This document shows, in pieces, positions 20,791 through 32,858 of a stretch of 64,000 bases of DNA. The translations under genes were made by a program, and so were the position numbers. Source of the stretch: Pseudoips prasinana. Taxonomy: Eukaryota; Arthropoda; Insecta; Lepidoptera; Nolidae. The notes beneath the pieces are model-generated. The model ran no database searches and was not told where the DNA came from. It saw only the letters and a program-made list of their open reading frames with translations. The DNA lies in contig OX621238.1 in NCBI GenBank assembly GCA_951640165.1, positions 27,490,001 to 27,554,000 of the forward strand. Reading direction: 5' to 3'. How positions within the stretch are numbered: position 1 is the stretch's first letter; each line of letters opens with the position of its first letter.

Positions 20791-21871
20791 TCATACCTGA
20801 CTAACTGACCCACTATCACACAATCATAAATGCCTCTTCTTTCAGAGACATAATTACCAATCGGACGCTCTCTAGATTAGTGATACGTTACAGTAATAAT
20901 TAGAATTAAGTTAACATAACTTCTCTATAATGTATAGTTTTAGTTGCCACTTACCTAACCTTGTTGCTACGCTAAATGATTAATGTTTAGGTATGAACAT
21001 GTAAAATGTAAATGTAGAAATCATCTGTTGTTAATGTTTAAATCACCGCTAAACCAACACTAGTTATATAGGTGTAACCACATACAATATACAGGTCCCA
21101 GGGTCTTTGGCCACTCAGAGATATTGAAAGTAAAAGCCAGATGAAATATAATTAGCAGCCCTACTTGTGCAGTTTAGTATTATCTACTCAGATGGTTAAG
21201 TCACGGGTGCTACTTTCAAAAAGTAATTTTAGAAAAATCATTTTAACACAAAGACTTTTAAAGCAAAATCTAAACTGTGATCCTCTGCGCTCAAAAACTC
21301 AACCAGATGGCTTCTCTGACACAAAAGTCGTTTACAAACATTTTTAAAAATATTGATTCAGATCTGTTTTGATGACGAGAATATCTATTATCTCGGTTAG
21401 CTGCCTTTGAACTGACGTTGATTAATACAATCTTACTCAACTCGTAAATGCTTTAATTCTAAAAATAGCAGCTTAATTTAGTTAAAAGATTAGAAGATTA
21501 AGAGATTGTTTAATGGACAGCGTTTACCTCTGTTCTGGTAAAATTGAAGAACAGGTTTGAAAAATGAATCGCAGTAATTAGATAGATTTTTTATCCCAGG
21601 ATGATGCTGATTACGCCGTAACTGTACAAGTAGATAATTTAGTAGCGTGAAAGCATTAACCATAAAAATGTTGGAGAAAGTACATCATATATTCCTTCTC
21701 CGCCATGTCATTCAAGACAATGTTCATATTTTAACGATATATTCAGAATTCTTATGGTTATTCTACTATATTAAATCAAGTTAGTAAGCTAAATTAATAA
21801 AAAGTTTTAATCAAACGTCATAATTTAAAAATGAATGATAATAATATGAATTAAACTCATTAAAAAAATTA

Positions 21872-21985
21872 CTTTGACAGTAATCGAGGCAAAAAAAGTG
21901 TGCAAAGATCATGACAAATGGAAATCCATTCTCTCTGCCTAACCCCCTGGGAAACAGGCGTGAGTCTATGTGTGTATGTATCATA
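21872..21985 (+). mobile_element. LINE 3' end fragment
   Basis: GACAGTAATCGAGGCAAAAA, ACAAATGGAAATCCATTCTC and GGGAAACAGGCGTGAGTCTA match the last 110 bases of the element at 13190-13510, ending in a short (TGTA)n-like tail. It is too short to encode anything. Confidence 0.85.
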
Positions 21986-22021
21986 TGATTTTTTTCCACG
22001 CTAATTAACATGCATCGTGTT

Positions 22022-22420
22022 TTCTGAGGGTTCAGTACCCAAAGGGTAAAACAGGACCATATTGCTACGACTCCGCTGACTGTCTGTGATAGTTAGACAG
22101 GTGCAATTTTCACATATGATGTATTTTTGTTGCCGCTATAATAAAAAATACTAAAGAACAGAATAAAATTAATATTTAAGGGGGCTCCTATACAATGTGA
22201 TTTTGTTTTTGTTCGTTTTTGCTCGGTATTGATAACGGCAACACGCTTGAGCTTAATATATTCACATATTATTAAGTTATATATTCACTTTAAAACTAAA
22301 TAGTTGCATTGAAATAAAATAAATATTGGGGGCTCTCATACAACAAACATGATTTTTTGCAGTTTTTAGAGACAACGGTACTGAACTGGACTCGTACTTG
22401 GTCTGCTTTTTTAAGTCATC
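22022..22420 (+). repeat. Interspersed repeat family B, unbroken copy
   Basis: GGTTCAGTACCCAAAGGGTA at the start, TTGTTGCCGCTATAATAAAA in the middle and TTAAGGGGGCTCCTATACAA after it show both halves of the family joined, which confirms the LINE insertion at 18714-20668. A partial second unit (TTGGGGGCTCTCATACAACA) follows at 22326. Confidence 0.8.
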
Positions 22421-22626
22421 CATTGTATATCTTGTAATGATTTCACTGATGAAAATTTATGCTTAATGTAACGTCTAACTTCAATAATTCAGAGTCTTGA
22501 TGCCATTTACATATAAAACTTAATAACGAATACTAAGAGAATATGAGTTTACTAAATTATTACCGTCCACCCTTTCGGAACACGTGCAAAATGACATATG
22601 TAGTTGGTGCTGCTAGTTGTCACATG

Positions 22627-22681
22627 TTATTGTGCGCCGATAAAATAACTAAATATTAGTTATTTTATCGGCGCACAATAA
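22627..22681. repeat. Perfect inverted repeat, 25-bp arms
   Basis: Left arm 22627-22651 contains TTGTGCGCCGATAAAATAAC, the 5-base spacer AATAT is at 22652-22656, and the right arm 22657-22681 is its exact complement. It could extrude as a cruciform or be a very short MITE. The flanking DNA to 23929 has no recognised gene. Confidence 0.95.
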
Positions 22682-22689
22682 TATTTTTA

Positions 22690-23929
22690 ATTTTATATCT
22701 AGTCTTTAATAATATAGTCTAACATGTACGAATCAAAATGGAGTAAGTTTATGTTAACTCTATTTCCGAAACAATAAATTGAATTTGAATTTCATAAAAA
22801 GCATATACTGCGGAAAAACAAGAACCATCTAAATAAAACAAAGTTTTTCTTATCATTAAATGCAAACCGTATAAAATTACCATTAAATTTGAGTTGTAGT
22901 TTTTGGAGACACTTTTGTTTTAAGAACTTTATAAAGATGAGTTTGTATTTTTCATATGGACGAAAAAAGTTGAATTGAGTTTTAAGATCAATGTTCTTTT
23001 AAATAAATAATATTTTTTTAGTTATCGATAGCAAAAATTGCGAAACATATTAATTTACATGTTGCAATTTAATTTAGTGGACCAGAATAGTGGGCGGCTA
23101 AGCTTGCCAGATTTTTTCACTCAGATGAGCTGTGCCAAGTGTACTGTTTGTTGCTGTTTACGTGTTTTGTTGCCATTTGTATTACTGGTGTAACTAAATC
23201 CTTAATTAACTTTAACTATTCAGCTAATACAATGAAAGAAATATAGAAATTGAGATAATATATGCTCCACAAGTGCTCAATCTAACAGACACTGCCAACA
23301 AGGTCTAGATAAACTTTCCGCAGCCCTTTGTATGCATAAGAAAACCTAATTATATAAGTTTTACATCTAGGAGTCTATTATGAGTTCAGAAACTTATTAT
23401 TTTCCTCGCATTGCAAGCTTTGTTGAATAACCATGTAGGATAACTAACATAATAAGAATTTGTTCCGTTTGTCAGTTATACGTTTGTCTAACTAAGTTTA
23501 TGTTGATTTTAGTGTGTTCAAATGTGCTTTGTGAGACCGTTCCTTTATTCTCTGCTTTTGAATTGTCTACTTACGGAGAGGTCTTTTTATTACCATCTTG
23601 CATTTGTATAAAAATGGACCCTAAAATAAAATACAAGTATGTAAGGTAGCATTTTGAAGGTTTATTTTCTTTTGAGTGTGTTTGTTTGACGAGCTTTCAA
23701 GTTCATCTGCTGCCAGGGTTTGTTTTATTTGTTCAAACTTGGATGTATTAGGCAATTCTGAATTTAAAACGTTATGAAGCTTTTAAAACGATCCAGTTCT
23801 ATGTAGAGGGAATTGCTTACTGCGTAAAGTAATTTTAAGGGTAAACAAACTATATTAATAAAAATAAATTACATTGGTTACAGAACTGTACTCAAAAATA
23901 TGGATAAAAATAAATGTCAGCACAAATTT
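22690..23929. other. AT-rich DNA without recognised features
   Basis: No open frame above 60 codons, no repeat shared with the window and no RNA gene were seen here. Confidence 0.5.
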
Positions 23930-24030
23930 TTATTGCACGTGTGGCTCAGTGGTTATAGTAGTCACCTCACTACAACGTCGTTGACCTCGTGTTTCAGGTT
24001 TAAAACCCGGACGGGACAACTATTTTAGTG
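23930..24030 (+). mobile_element. Degraded SINE family 1 head
   Basis: GCACGTGTGGCTCAGTGGTT is box A-like, and CAGGTTTAAAACCCGGACGG corresponds to the box B region of the family at 905 and 42521. The body is lost after ACAACTATTTT. Confidence 0.65.
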
Positions 24031-24090
24031 AAATGGAAATAATTCCCTAGTGCGAGCGTAGTCGTTTTAAACAAAAAAGTTGCATTTAAA

Positions 24091-24718
24091 AAACCAGCCA
24101 AGTGCGATTTGGACTCGCCCATGAAGGGTTCCGCAGCTGCAAGTATTTCGGTTGATTAAATGAAAGGTAAATTGCAGTTTACGGTTTATGACGCATTAAA
24201 AAAAACTACTTACTAGATCTCGTTCAAACCAATTTTCGTTGTTAGTTTACATGGTAATGTACATCATATAGTTTTATTATTTTCTTATTTTAGAAGTTAC
24301 AGGGGTGGGGGACACTCATTTTTCTACTTTGGAAGTGTCTCTCGCGCAAACTATTATTCAGTTTAGAAAAAAATGATATAAGGAAACTCAATATCATTTT
24401 TGAAGACCTATCCATAGATACCCCCACATGTTTGGGTACGAATATAATTTTTTTTTGAGTTCAGTTGTATGTATTGTGTATATATAATGTAAAAAAAATA
24501 ATTTTGGGGGTTCCCCTCCCCAAAATTATTTTTTTTCTACTATTGTGTGAAAATCTTAATGCGGTTTACAGAATACATCTACTTACCAAGTTTCAATAGT
24601 ACAGCTCTTACAGTTTCGGAAAAAAGTGGCTGTGACATACGGACGGACAGACAGACAGACATGACGAATCTATAAGGGTTCCGTTTTTTGCCATTTGGCT
24701 AAGGAACCCTAAAAAAGC
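24091..24718 (+). repeat. Interspersed repeat family A
   Basis: Starts AACCAGCCAAGTGCGATTTG, GACTCGCCCATGAAGGGTTC; middle GGGACACTCATTTTTC, GTCTCTCGCGCAAACTATT; end GTGGCTGTGACATACGGACG, a (GACA)n run, GGGTTCCGTTTTTTGCC and GGCTAAGGAACCCTAAAAA. It contains an internal inverted repeat with 19-bp arms at 24491-24509 and 24518-24536. Further copies: 46972-47585 (+), 33430-33800 (-), 1-225 (-). Confidence 0.85.
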
Positions 24719-25136
24719 CCGAGTACCGAGAAATTAATTTTTAAAAAACCTGTTTTATTTTAACTACTAACCATCCACAGCTAGACTCTACAACGTCATA
24801 GTAGATTACTCTGGGGTAATTTTATAAGCGAATGAATGTAAAGAAAAGAGCGATACAAAACTATAAGTTCAAACTTTATTTTTATGTCAAGCCCATATCA
24901 CAGTCTACATTTAGTGAATAAATAGGTGAGATGGTAAAACAATACAGTACTGACTGTAATAAACAGTTGGAGAAAATATCGATACAGCTATAACACACAC
25001 AGCTATATAGCTATAGCACAGCATCTAATACTAAAACTATATGACAATATTGCCCGCCATATTTTTTTCTACAATATACTATTTAAAGAATACTTAGTAA
25101 TTTAAATAAAAAATAACAAAAACTATACATAACACA

Positions 25137-25250
25137 TTGATAAAATCCATGGAATTTTTAGTGATTGGCTTATAATTTAGAGACCCATTAATTGACACCA
25201 CTTTCATCTTTTTCATCCGGGCCCAATATTACATGAAAACGTATGTCTCT
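25137..25250 (+). repeat. 113-bp direct repeat, copy 1
   Basis: TAAAATCCATGGAATTTTTA, GTGATTGGCTTATAATTTAG, AGACCCATTAATTGACACCA and CATCCGGGCCCAATATTA are shared almost base for base with 26074-26188, 937 bp downstream. No open frame; function unknown. Confidence 0.9.
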
Positions 25251-26073
25251 ATATATCTAGATAGTATCAAGCAATTGTTATAAGAGTTGTCAATGTTTTG
25301 CATTTATTTCGGACAACCAGTAACTGTTACATCATTGCTAATCCAAATACAACACTAAAAATTAAAATGTGTTTTTTTCATCTCTCAACCGGCTAGATTA
25401 GGACGATAAATTATTATTTGGATGGTTATAGGTAATTCCCTATAAAATGCACTATCATGTTAATAACTCCCTCTGATTGAAATAAAAAAAGAAAATATAC
25501 AATAATAATCCATTTTAATTTTCATTAATGTAATATATTAGTAGTTATTAGTACCTTTTTAATTTTGTTTGTTTATAGGAATACATTTTATTCCTAATAC
25601 ATCCAATATCCATCCAAAAAAAAATAGTAGATAGAAAATAATTATTAAATACATTACAGTTAACACAATGTCAACAGTAAAAAATAAAATATTAACAAAA
25701 TAAATAGAAATCATACTATCGGTTATCGTTCACTAATCGATTTATTATTTATATTTGGCAACTATATTTTTAATCTATGCTGACATTGACTGGTGACAGA
25801 TTTTTAATCCTAATCTATGATCAGTCACTCGTTTCTCGTATCGTTCAATTTAGAGCGTGTGTGATTTGAGTATTTTTGATTATTTTGTTTATATATCCCT
25901 CAACAACTGCATTCTCTCTACGGACTTCTGGTATTGCTTAACTTGTACGACCTTTGCTAACATACTGGACGCGGATAACTATTAAATAGCAATCGCACTT
26001 AAAAATCCGCTGTTTAGTATAGGTTGGTACATAACCTCTCTATTACTAAATATTTTATAACTCTGCTCACAGA
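25251..26073. other. AT-rich DNA between direct repeats
   Basis: No coding frame or known repeat was recognised. The first and last 30 bases do not form inverted ends. Confidence 0.45.
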
Positions 26074-26188
26074 TTGGTAAAATCCATGGAATTTTTAGTG
26101 ATTGGCTTATAATTTAGAGACCCATTAATTGACACCACTCTCATCTTTTTACATCCGGGCCCAATATTATATGAAAACATATGTTTCC
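26074..26188 (+). repeat. 113-bp direct repeat, copy 2
   Basis: Matches 25137-25250 with about six single-base differences and one added A (CTTTTTACATCCGGGC). The sequences diverge sharply at both ends of the matching block. Confidence 0.9.
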
Positions 26189-26199
26189 TTTCTTTTACA

Positions 26200-28570
26200 T
26201 TTTTTACGATATTTATATGTACATGTACTAATTTGTGTTTGTCAGGCTTATTATGATGTAGGTATATGATTTTTCATAAATACCTTTATCACTTTTTTAT
26301 TTAATTTATTTACCATATCCAACAAGTTTTTTTTTAATATTTTTAGTCCTTTGCCCGCGCTTCACTATAAAAACTAAACTAAGCAGACAGAATAAGTTCA
26401 CGATATTATTATGAATGCAGGCGAAAACATAAAAACTGTCTATATTCTTAACTTCTCTTTCACAGATATCAATATTCTCGATCCGTTGAGTTGAAATTAG
26501 TAGTTGTGTTGGTAGTATTTGGTAGTATTTGGTATTCAAAGTCAGAAGACACTGAAGGTAGCTAGAGGCGATTGGCAAGAGTGGCTAGAGAGATTAATTT
26601 GCATTCACGACCAAAACGGATCGTGAGACTATTTCGCCGGCTTCACTCCCATTTCCTGTCTATAGTGGGATGTGTTGGGATCTCGACGTGACTGTATAAT
26701 GAAGTTATAGGTAGATAAACACACAGGACGACATCCGAATTAAGGAAAAGGTTGCACGTTCTAGTATAATAACTATTAAGCTTAATATTAAATTTCGTTA
26801 CAATTATTAGAACCTATATTAGCAGTCGTACCATATCATATAACTATCTAATATCTCTCTCTATATAAATCAAACCGCTTAAAGCGAAAAATAAATATTA
26901 AATTGTCAAATAAATACATTGCAACACCTGGAGTGTGAAAGTGACGTAATAGTGAGAAAAACACAATGAAATGTAAATGCGTCGCTATAAACGAGTATAG
27001 AGTTTTTAATCAAATTATAATTAATTTCGTACAGACGTTGACCAACAGTAACACTCAATAAAAAATACACGCAGTACATGATCTAACAAATATTTTTGTG
27101 GCGCGAACGTTATACGCATACTGTGTAAATTGGAAACAAATCAAATATGCATCGTTCGTCGAACCGTGAGATGGAAAACTCGTATTAGTGATATATCCCA
27201 ATATCAGATCTATTCCGAATCCGCTAGCAGACAGAATCGTCAAGTTATACTACTTTTTCTATGAAATTTGATTTTCGCTGGGATTTGATGCTTTGCGGAA
27301 GCGATATTTATATTATAAATATGGTTTTTAGATATAGTCAAAAAGGAATGTCAATTAATAAAGCTGTTTATCATGGGCTGAGTCGAAGCAAAGAGTAGAT
27401 AACTTAATTATTTCTTTGTGCATTTGTTTTCCTTAGGGACAAATATGAGGTGAGTATTTTTATTTTTATTCATAATTTGAAAACAAGAATCAAATATATG
27501 TTTTGGACTGTCCACTCTTTGCAAAAAAGAGGATACCTTTAATATTAACATTTTTAGTATGTCGTTAGCATAAATGACTAGACATTTATTTTTATCAATG
27601 CGAATATAGTTTTTAAAACTTAAATCCCGTAATTGGTGTCTGTAATGGTCAATGTAAACAGAGATCCGTGTAAAATGGACATATTTATGGATATAGTGAA
27701 ATAACTGGTTAGCAATTGCTTATCTATCAGCAACTACTACAGAATTAAGAAAAGTTCTTTATAATGAAATACAATATGTTTAATTTGTCGTTCCGTAATT
27801 CTTTTTTACTACCAGTTGAGGCCATGGCAAGCATTTTTGACAAAGACTAGTAAGATTTTTCTACTCATGGTACTTTTAATTATTCTACGGCAGTTGCTTG
27901 TAACTACCACGTTATAAATAAAAATACGGACGGACTAAAACATCTAAATATTATATTCGCTTAATTATTATAAAACTTAATATTAAATATTTATGTTCAG
28001 GAATCGTTTTAGTGGTTGACGTCCAGTTCAAGTGGTATTTAGTTATGCTTTATTTATTTTATTATACTTAGTTGCTATATTTAAAGATTTGTCTACTTTG
28101 ATTGATAGAACCGTATTTATGTTCAATACATACGAATTTCTCATTCTATCGATCAGTTTGAATTAAAGAACCTATTCTATTTGGATATGTTTTTGTTTTA
28201 TATATTTCCAGTATAAGCTGATCTCGCGTTGTATAGGATCTCCATATAATAAGAGGGCAACTTATATTGGAAATGTATAGCTTGATATGTAGCCGTGTGC
28301 ACAACTATAAGTTAAACCCGTTTATTAACATTCTTGCCATGTATTTTTCCGGAAGTTCCCTAAAATGGTATATTATAAAATATGTCTGTATAATTATGAT
28401 GTGAAATTGGACAAATCGACTCTATAGTAAACAAGGATCTTTATAAAATTTTCTTTGTAATAAAATAATTTTGCCTACTTATTTTATGCATACTAAGTAA
28501 TATTATGAACATAAGACCTCTTGAGTAAGGTTTTTAAACGCTGGAAATGTTATTTTTAGACTAAACAGTC
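26200..28570. other. AT-rich DNA without recognised genes
   Basis: Only short open frames (62-90 codons) without motifs. At 27421-27455 a polypyrimidine tract and CCTTAG are followed 13 bases later by GAG-GTGAGTA, which could be a micro-exon at 27437-27449; this is weak. No RNA gene was seen. Confidence 0.4.
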
Positions 28571-28682
28571 AGAAAAAAAAAAAAAAAAAAAAAAAGTTTA
28601 TCACATGATTGATAGTAAGCCGGTGTTGTAAACTTGTAATATAGTTGCTTGCAATAGCAAGCAACTACATTACAACACCAGC
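28571..28682. repeat. Poly(A) run and imperfect hairpin
   Basis: A run of more than 20 A residues at about 28572-28595 is followed by an inverted repeat at 28623-28682: GTTGTAA...AGTTGCTTGC on the left, GCAAGCAACTACATTACAAC on the right, separated by AATA. A poly(A) tract beside a foldback suggests the end of an old retroposed sequence. Confidence 0.7.
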
Positions 28683-28689
28683 TCAGAAC

Positions 28690-29835
28690 ATCCCTCTCAC
28701 AATGCTAATTCTTCCCCTCAGTGTTCCTGACGAGCTTACTCAAGTTATATAACTAAATAATTTGCGTGCATTATTCTGAAAAGAAGGGCTACTAATTCAA
28801 TTGAGCAATTTTTATATAGGAAACAACATTATAAAATATTGTCACGTTTCAGTTTCGATCCTCAGAACCATTTAAGGTTTCTGGAGGCGTAACATTTTTG
28901 TTTAATTTAGTACTAGAACAAAAGAAAAAGAATAGCTGATGATAAGGACATTATTATTCTTTTTTTTCTTTTTGTATTTTTTTAATATAATTTAAGCAGT
29001 CGATACATGATACATGTATAAGGGTTAATTTTTGATATTGTATTAGGCTAATATATTTATAGTCCGAAAGAACTTATGTTTTTGACGTAAACGAAGGATT
29101 TTATATTTTGGATAATAGAGTGTAATCACTTTTGTTTAATTTACTAAAAGTTTAATTTGAATTGTTTTTAGTTGTTTTAAATGTTAGTCCAAAGTAATCA
29201 AGCGCATAATCGGGGATCATATCGACTTGTGACAAGTATAACTCACGTAAATAATTTTATGCTGGATTTGGCTAACGTTTTAACCTTTTCAGGAAATGGC
29301 CAATGAAGGGATAAATTGCTCCACATTTCGTTCCGTCTGGTTTCAATGTATAGACACCAGACAGGGAGTGTAAATTCAAGCAAAGTCGATGGTGGATCAA
29401 GAAGAACCATTCAAAGTGATCAATGCTAGTGAGAGGAATACTGTATACGTCCAGACTCTCGCACAGCGTGAGACGTATGCGCTCTCACGCAGTGCTTGTC
29501 GCCGGCACTGTTAGTGCGAGTGTGTTCCAAGATCTTAGTAATAAAGGCTCCTTTCGGAACCACTAACTATAATTACCTATGACCCACCGCTCGTCATAAT
29601 ATATATAATATAAATTTGACTTCTATATTAAAACTTGAATTAGTTAACGGAGTGTCCGAGTCCGTAATCAGTCAAATATTGTCTTAAAAATAAAAAACCG
29701 GTATACCTTAATAGCGATGCTTTATTTTTCTGCTAGATCAAACGTCTGCTCCTCAAATTTCTTTTAAATGAAACCAACATCAGCTTCTTATCCAACTGAC
29801 AATTGCTACAAAGTTTGTTTATTTGTTTTTTTTAT
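28690..29835. other. No recognised gene; GC-richer patch at 29300-29540
   Basis: Most is AT-rich. The patch includes CTCGCACAGCGTGAGACG, ATGCGCTCTCACGCAGTG and a GTAATAAAGGCTCC signal, resembling an LTR end or a 3' UTR; no TG...CA ends with matching duplications were found. A TTTTCAG acceptor-like site at about 29291 precedes a 26-codon frame ending TAA, too short to call an exon. Confidence 0.35.
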
Positions 29836-30058
29836 AAGACTACGCCCGCACTAGGGAATATAATCCCTGTGTCGCGGGGCACTTTACAAACATATAACAG
29901 ATGGACACCAATTACACCCAAACTCAGAATTTATAAGTTACTTATGGCCTATTTATGGGTCACACAAATAGTTGCCCAGCGCGGGACTCGAACCCGAGGT
30001 GACTCATTGTTTAGAAGTTGTATGCCATTTAAACAATTGCACTATGGGGCCCGTGGCA
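29836..30058 (-). mobile_element. tRNA-derived SINE, family 1
   Basis: On the minus strand: degraded head, box B-like CGGGTTCGAGTCCCGCGC, GGGCAACTATTTGTGTGACC, then GTAAAGTGCCCCGCGACAC and GGGATTATATTCCCTAGTGC. The last part of the head is diverged. An ORF read across this SINE on the plus strand (29803-30162) is incidental. Confidence 0.8.
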
Positions 30059-30156
30059 TCGCATATATCTTTATTTTTATTTTTTTACTAGAGTTGACCA
30101 TTCTCTCTTATATTTCGATTTCTTACTGCCCAAGTTCGACTTTTATATTCCGAAAT

Positions 30157-30207
30157 AAATGAAAAGTAATTTCTTATTCAAGAGAAATAAGAAATTACTT
30201 TTCATTT
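30157..30207. repeat. Perfect inverted repeat, 22-bp arms
   Basis: Left arm 30157-30178 (starts AAATGAAAAGTAATTTCTTA), 7-base spacer, right arm 30186-30207 exactly complementary. It lies 100 bases past a SINE. Confidence 0.95.
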
Positions 30208-30209
30208 AA

Positions 30210-31439
30210 ACTAAAAGCTAAGTACAAAGTCGCCGCTGCATGTTAATGGCAGTTATATTCAGAGTAAAATATTAAATCTTATATAGTTCTATTAGCCACA
30301 ATGTTAAACAGGGTCAGACAGGAACAATTACATTTAAGTTACTGAATTATTTTGAATCGCCAGGCGATGGGTTGTCCTATATATAGTCGCTAATTATGGG
30401 GAGTAAAGTCAGTAGACCAACAAGAGCATTTTTTTTGACAAACATTACCTACCTAGACTACTATTATAATTTTTATATCTACATATGTAGGTTGCATTAG
30501 AATGTAATACTTTTTAAAGGTACTATATTTCTTTACAATAATAATTATGAACATTTCACAAATGGCTTAAATTTTCGAATAGCGAAGAACAAATTTGTAT
30601 TTTTTTGTAATAGTGCTTGCTTATTGAGAAAAAATAAGCATACTATTTGCCACATACATAATTTGAATAATCGGTCCATCTTCCTGAGTATTTTAGATAT
30701 CTGGTTTATTCTACCCACTATTATTTTATGTTCAAATCAACAGAAAATACTCGAACTATTTCGATCCGGAATTTTGTTAGGAAACTTTCAAAAATAACCT
30801 ACCGCACCAATTCAAAGTGCACTTACTGTGATTGTAGTTTACTTTGTCTTTTTTTGTTTGTGAGTTGCAAGCTTTATAAATATCAAATAGATACAGAGAG
30901 AAATAAAATGTAGTTGCACGGAAAGACGATAGTAAACCAACAGCGAACTATTTATTTTGAGTCGCAGTTTGCACTTGTAGTACTGTTACCCCAGTGAGCT
31001 GTAAAAATAACACAATGACATCTTAAGATCTTTCTATATGTAAAATATTGTTAAACGGTTACTCCGTTTCTCTTTCTAGTCATTATATTGTTTTTATTTG
31101 GCTATAGCTTGTACTTTCCCTTCGAATAAGGTTGTAACGGCACTGACAAGTTACTTTAAGCTCAATAAAAATATAATAATAAAAATTGTTGTATAAAAAA
31201 TTATAAAAATTATTAGTCTGAACTAAATGTATAATATACTTATGCGCAGTAAGTATACGATGAATATTGCTATAAAAAGATAAATACATGTAATAGTAAA
31301 TAATATATATTGCAGAGTCATCGGGTAACAAAATAGATTATCTTTTGGGGCAACGTCATAATGACTACCAAATGATAATTAAAATAATATATATTTCATC
31401 ACCCCATCTCGGAAAGACTATTTTTTCGCTTCGATATCT
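30210..31439. other. AT-rich DNA without recognised features
   Basis: Short open frames only (61 and 82 codons) with no motifs. No shared repeat or RNA gene found. Confidence 0.5.
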
Positions 31440-31690
31440 GAGTGGAAAAGTCGTTTTTTAACCGACTTCGAAAGGAGGAGGTTCTCAAGTTCACCGGTTT
31501 TTTTTTTATGTATGTACACCGATTACTCGGAGATTTTTGATCCAATTTACGTGATTCTTTTTTAGTTTGATGCGAAATAGTTGCCATTTGGTCCCATAAA
31601 CATTTTGTATAGTTTGGCCCAGTAGTTTTAATTTTATGGACATTTTTGTATGAAAATTTTTGTTTATGTGGACGATGTAACTGTCTTTCT
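31440..31690 (-). repeat. Interspersed repeat family D (CCGACTTC type)
   Basis: Plus-strand landmarks are AACCGACTTCGAAAGGAGGA, CACCGATTACTCGGAGATTT, AATTTACGTGATTC and TTTGATGCGAAATAGTTGCC. The last three landmarks recur around the LINE at 31897-33391, at 31846-31896 and 33392-33428. Orientation is arbitrary. Confidence 0.6.
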
Positions 31691-31845
31691 CACTTTGTTT
31701 TAAATCTTAGCCAGCCTAGCTAGACTCATACTGTTCAAATGTGTCCTGACATGAACATAAAGAACAATTTCAGACGACTAGCATTTAATACGCGCGTACA
31801 AGCTCGTTTTTGGAAGCGCATGTAGGCGCACCTTTTAGCACAAGC

Positions 31846-31896
31846 GCACTTTTTTACCCATTACGCTGAGATTTATGGACCGATTTACGTGATTCT
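31846..31896 (-). repeat. Repeat family D, part cut by LINE insertion
   Basis: GCTGAGATTTATGGACCGAT and TTTACGTGATTCT match family D up to ATTCT at 31892-31896; the continuation, ATTCTTCTTTATTTTGATGC, is at 33393-33428 on the other side of the LINE. Confidence 0.65.
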
Positions 31897-32858
31897 CACA
31901 GAGTGTCAAAATCTGCAATCTCATCAGCGATGAGGAAGATATTAACTATGGGGTACCACAGGGGAGTATACTCGGACCCACATTATTCCTCCTATATATC
32001 AATGATTTGTGCAAGATGACGCTTAAAAACTGTAACATATTCACATATGCGGATGATACTGCGTTATTAGTATATGGAAAAAACTGGCTAGAAGCAAAGC
32101 TTCATGCCGAGACTGCTCTGGGTGAAGTTACGAGGTGGCTAGCAACAAACCTATTAACTCTTAACGTTGAAAAGACTAAATTCATGCGTTTCTATCTACC
32201 AAATAGCGCTAAACCCCCGAGTGGCACAGAAAATCTCGTCGTCCATCAACACAGGGGAATAAATTGTAGTAACCTCACTTGTTCCTGTCCCGCTATTGCT
32301 AATGTTGATAGCTTACGATATCTAGGTGTACTTGTTGATGAACGGCTAGATTGGCAACCTCAAGTTGATGCACTAACTGCAAGAGTAAGAAGATTGGTAT
32401 ATATTTTTAAGAATTTGCGCTGCTCGGCAAGCCGGACTGTCATGCAATATATTTATAAAGGTCTATGCCAATCAATATTAAGTTATTGTATCCCAGTGTG
32501 GGGTGGAACATATAGGACTAAGTTTCTTCAATTAGAGAGAGCTCAAAGGTTATTGCTCAAAGTGATGAATTATAAGCCTCGTATGTTTCCAACAAAGCAA
32601 TTGTATGAGTAATGTCAGGTTTTAACCGTAAGGCAAATTTTTATTCTACGATCTGTACTGCGTCATCATTTCCATACACCTATAGTGCCTGAACTATTGC
32701 GTAAAAGAGGAGGTTCAGTCATTTGCCAGCCGATAAAAAGTAGGACGTCTTTCGCACATAGACAACAGAAGGCCATGAGTACTAGATTATACAATTATAT
32801 AAATAAGAAAATATCAATATATACATTAAACAAACACGAGATCAAAAAAAAAACTTAA
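31896..32858 (+). pseudogene. LINE reverse transcriptase, C-terminal two thirds, one nonsense codon
   Basis: One frame is open from the element border: SVKICNLISDEEDINYGVPQ, GSILGPTLFLLYINDL, then the catalytic IFTYADDTALL (YADD near 32046), LLTLNVEKTKFMRF, DSLRYLGVLVDERLDWQPQV and LSYCIPVWGG. An in-frame TAA at 32610-32612 interrupts it; the frame continues with RSVLRHHFHTPIVPELLRKR and ends at 32856-32858. It belongs to the CR1/Jockey group by motif style. The fingers and endonuclease are absent because of 5' truncation. No zinc knuckle is visible. Confidence 0.87.

Noticed and set aside
25137..26188. LTR retrotransposon flanked by 113-bp terminal repeats
   Set aside because: There are no TG...CA ends, no primer-binding site, no gag or pol, and no target duplication outside the pair.
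29803..30162. 119-codon plus-strand ORF
   Set aside because: It reads antisense through a family 1 SINE; the sequence is explained by the SINE.
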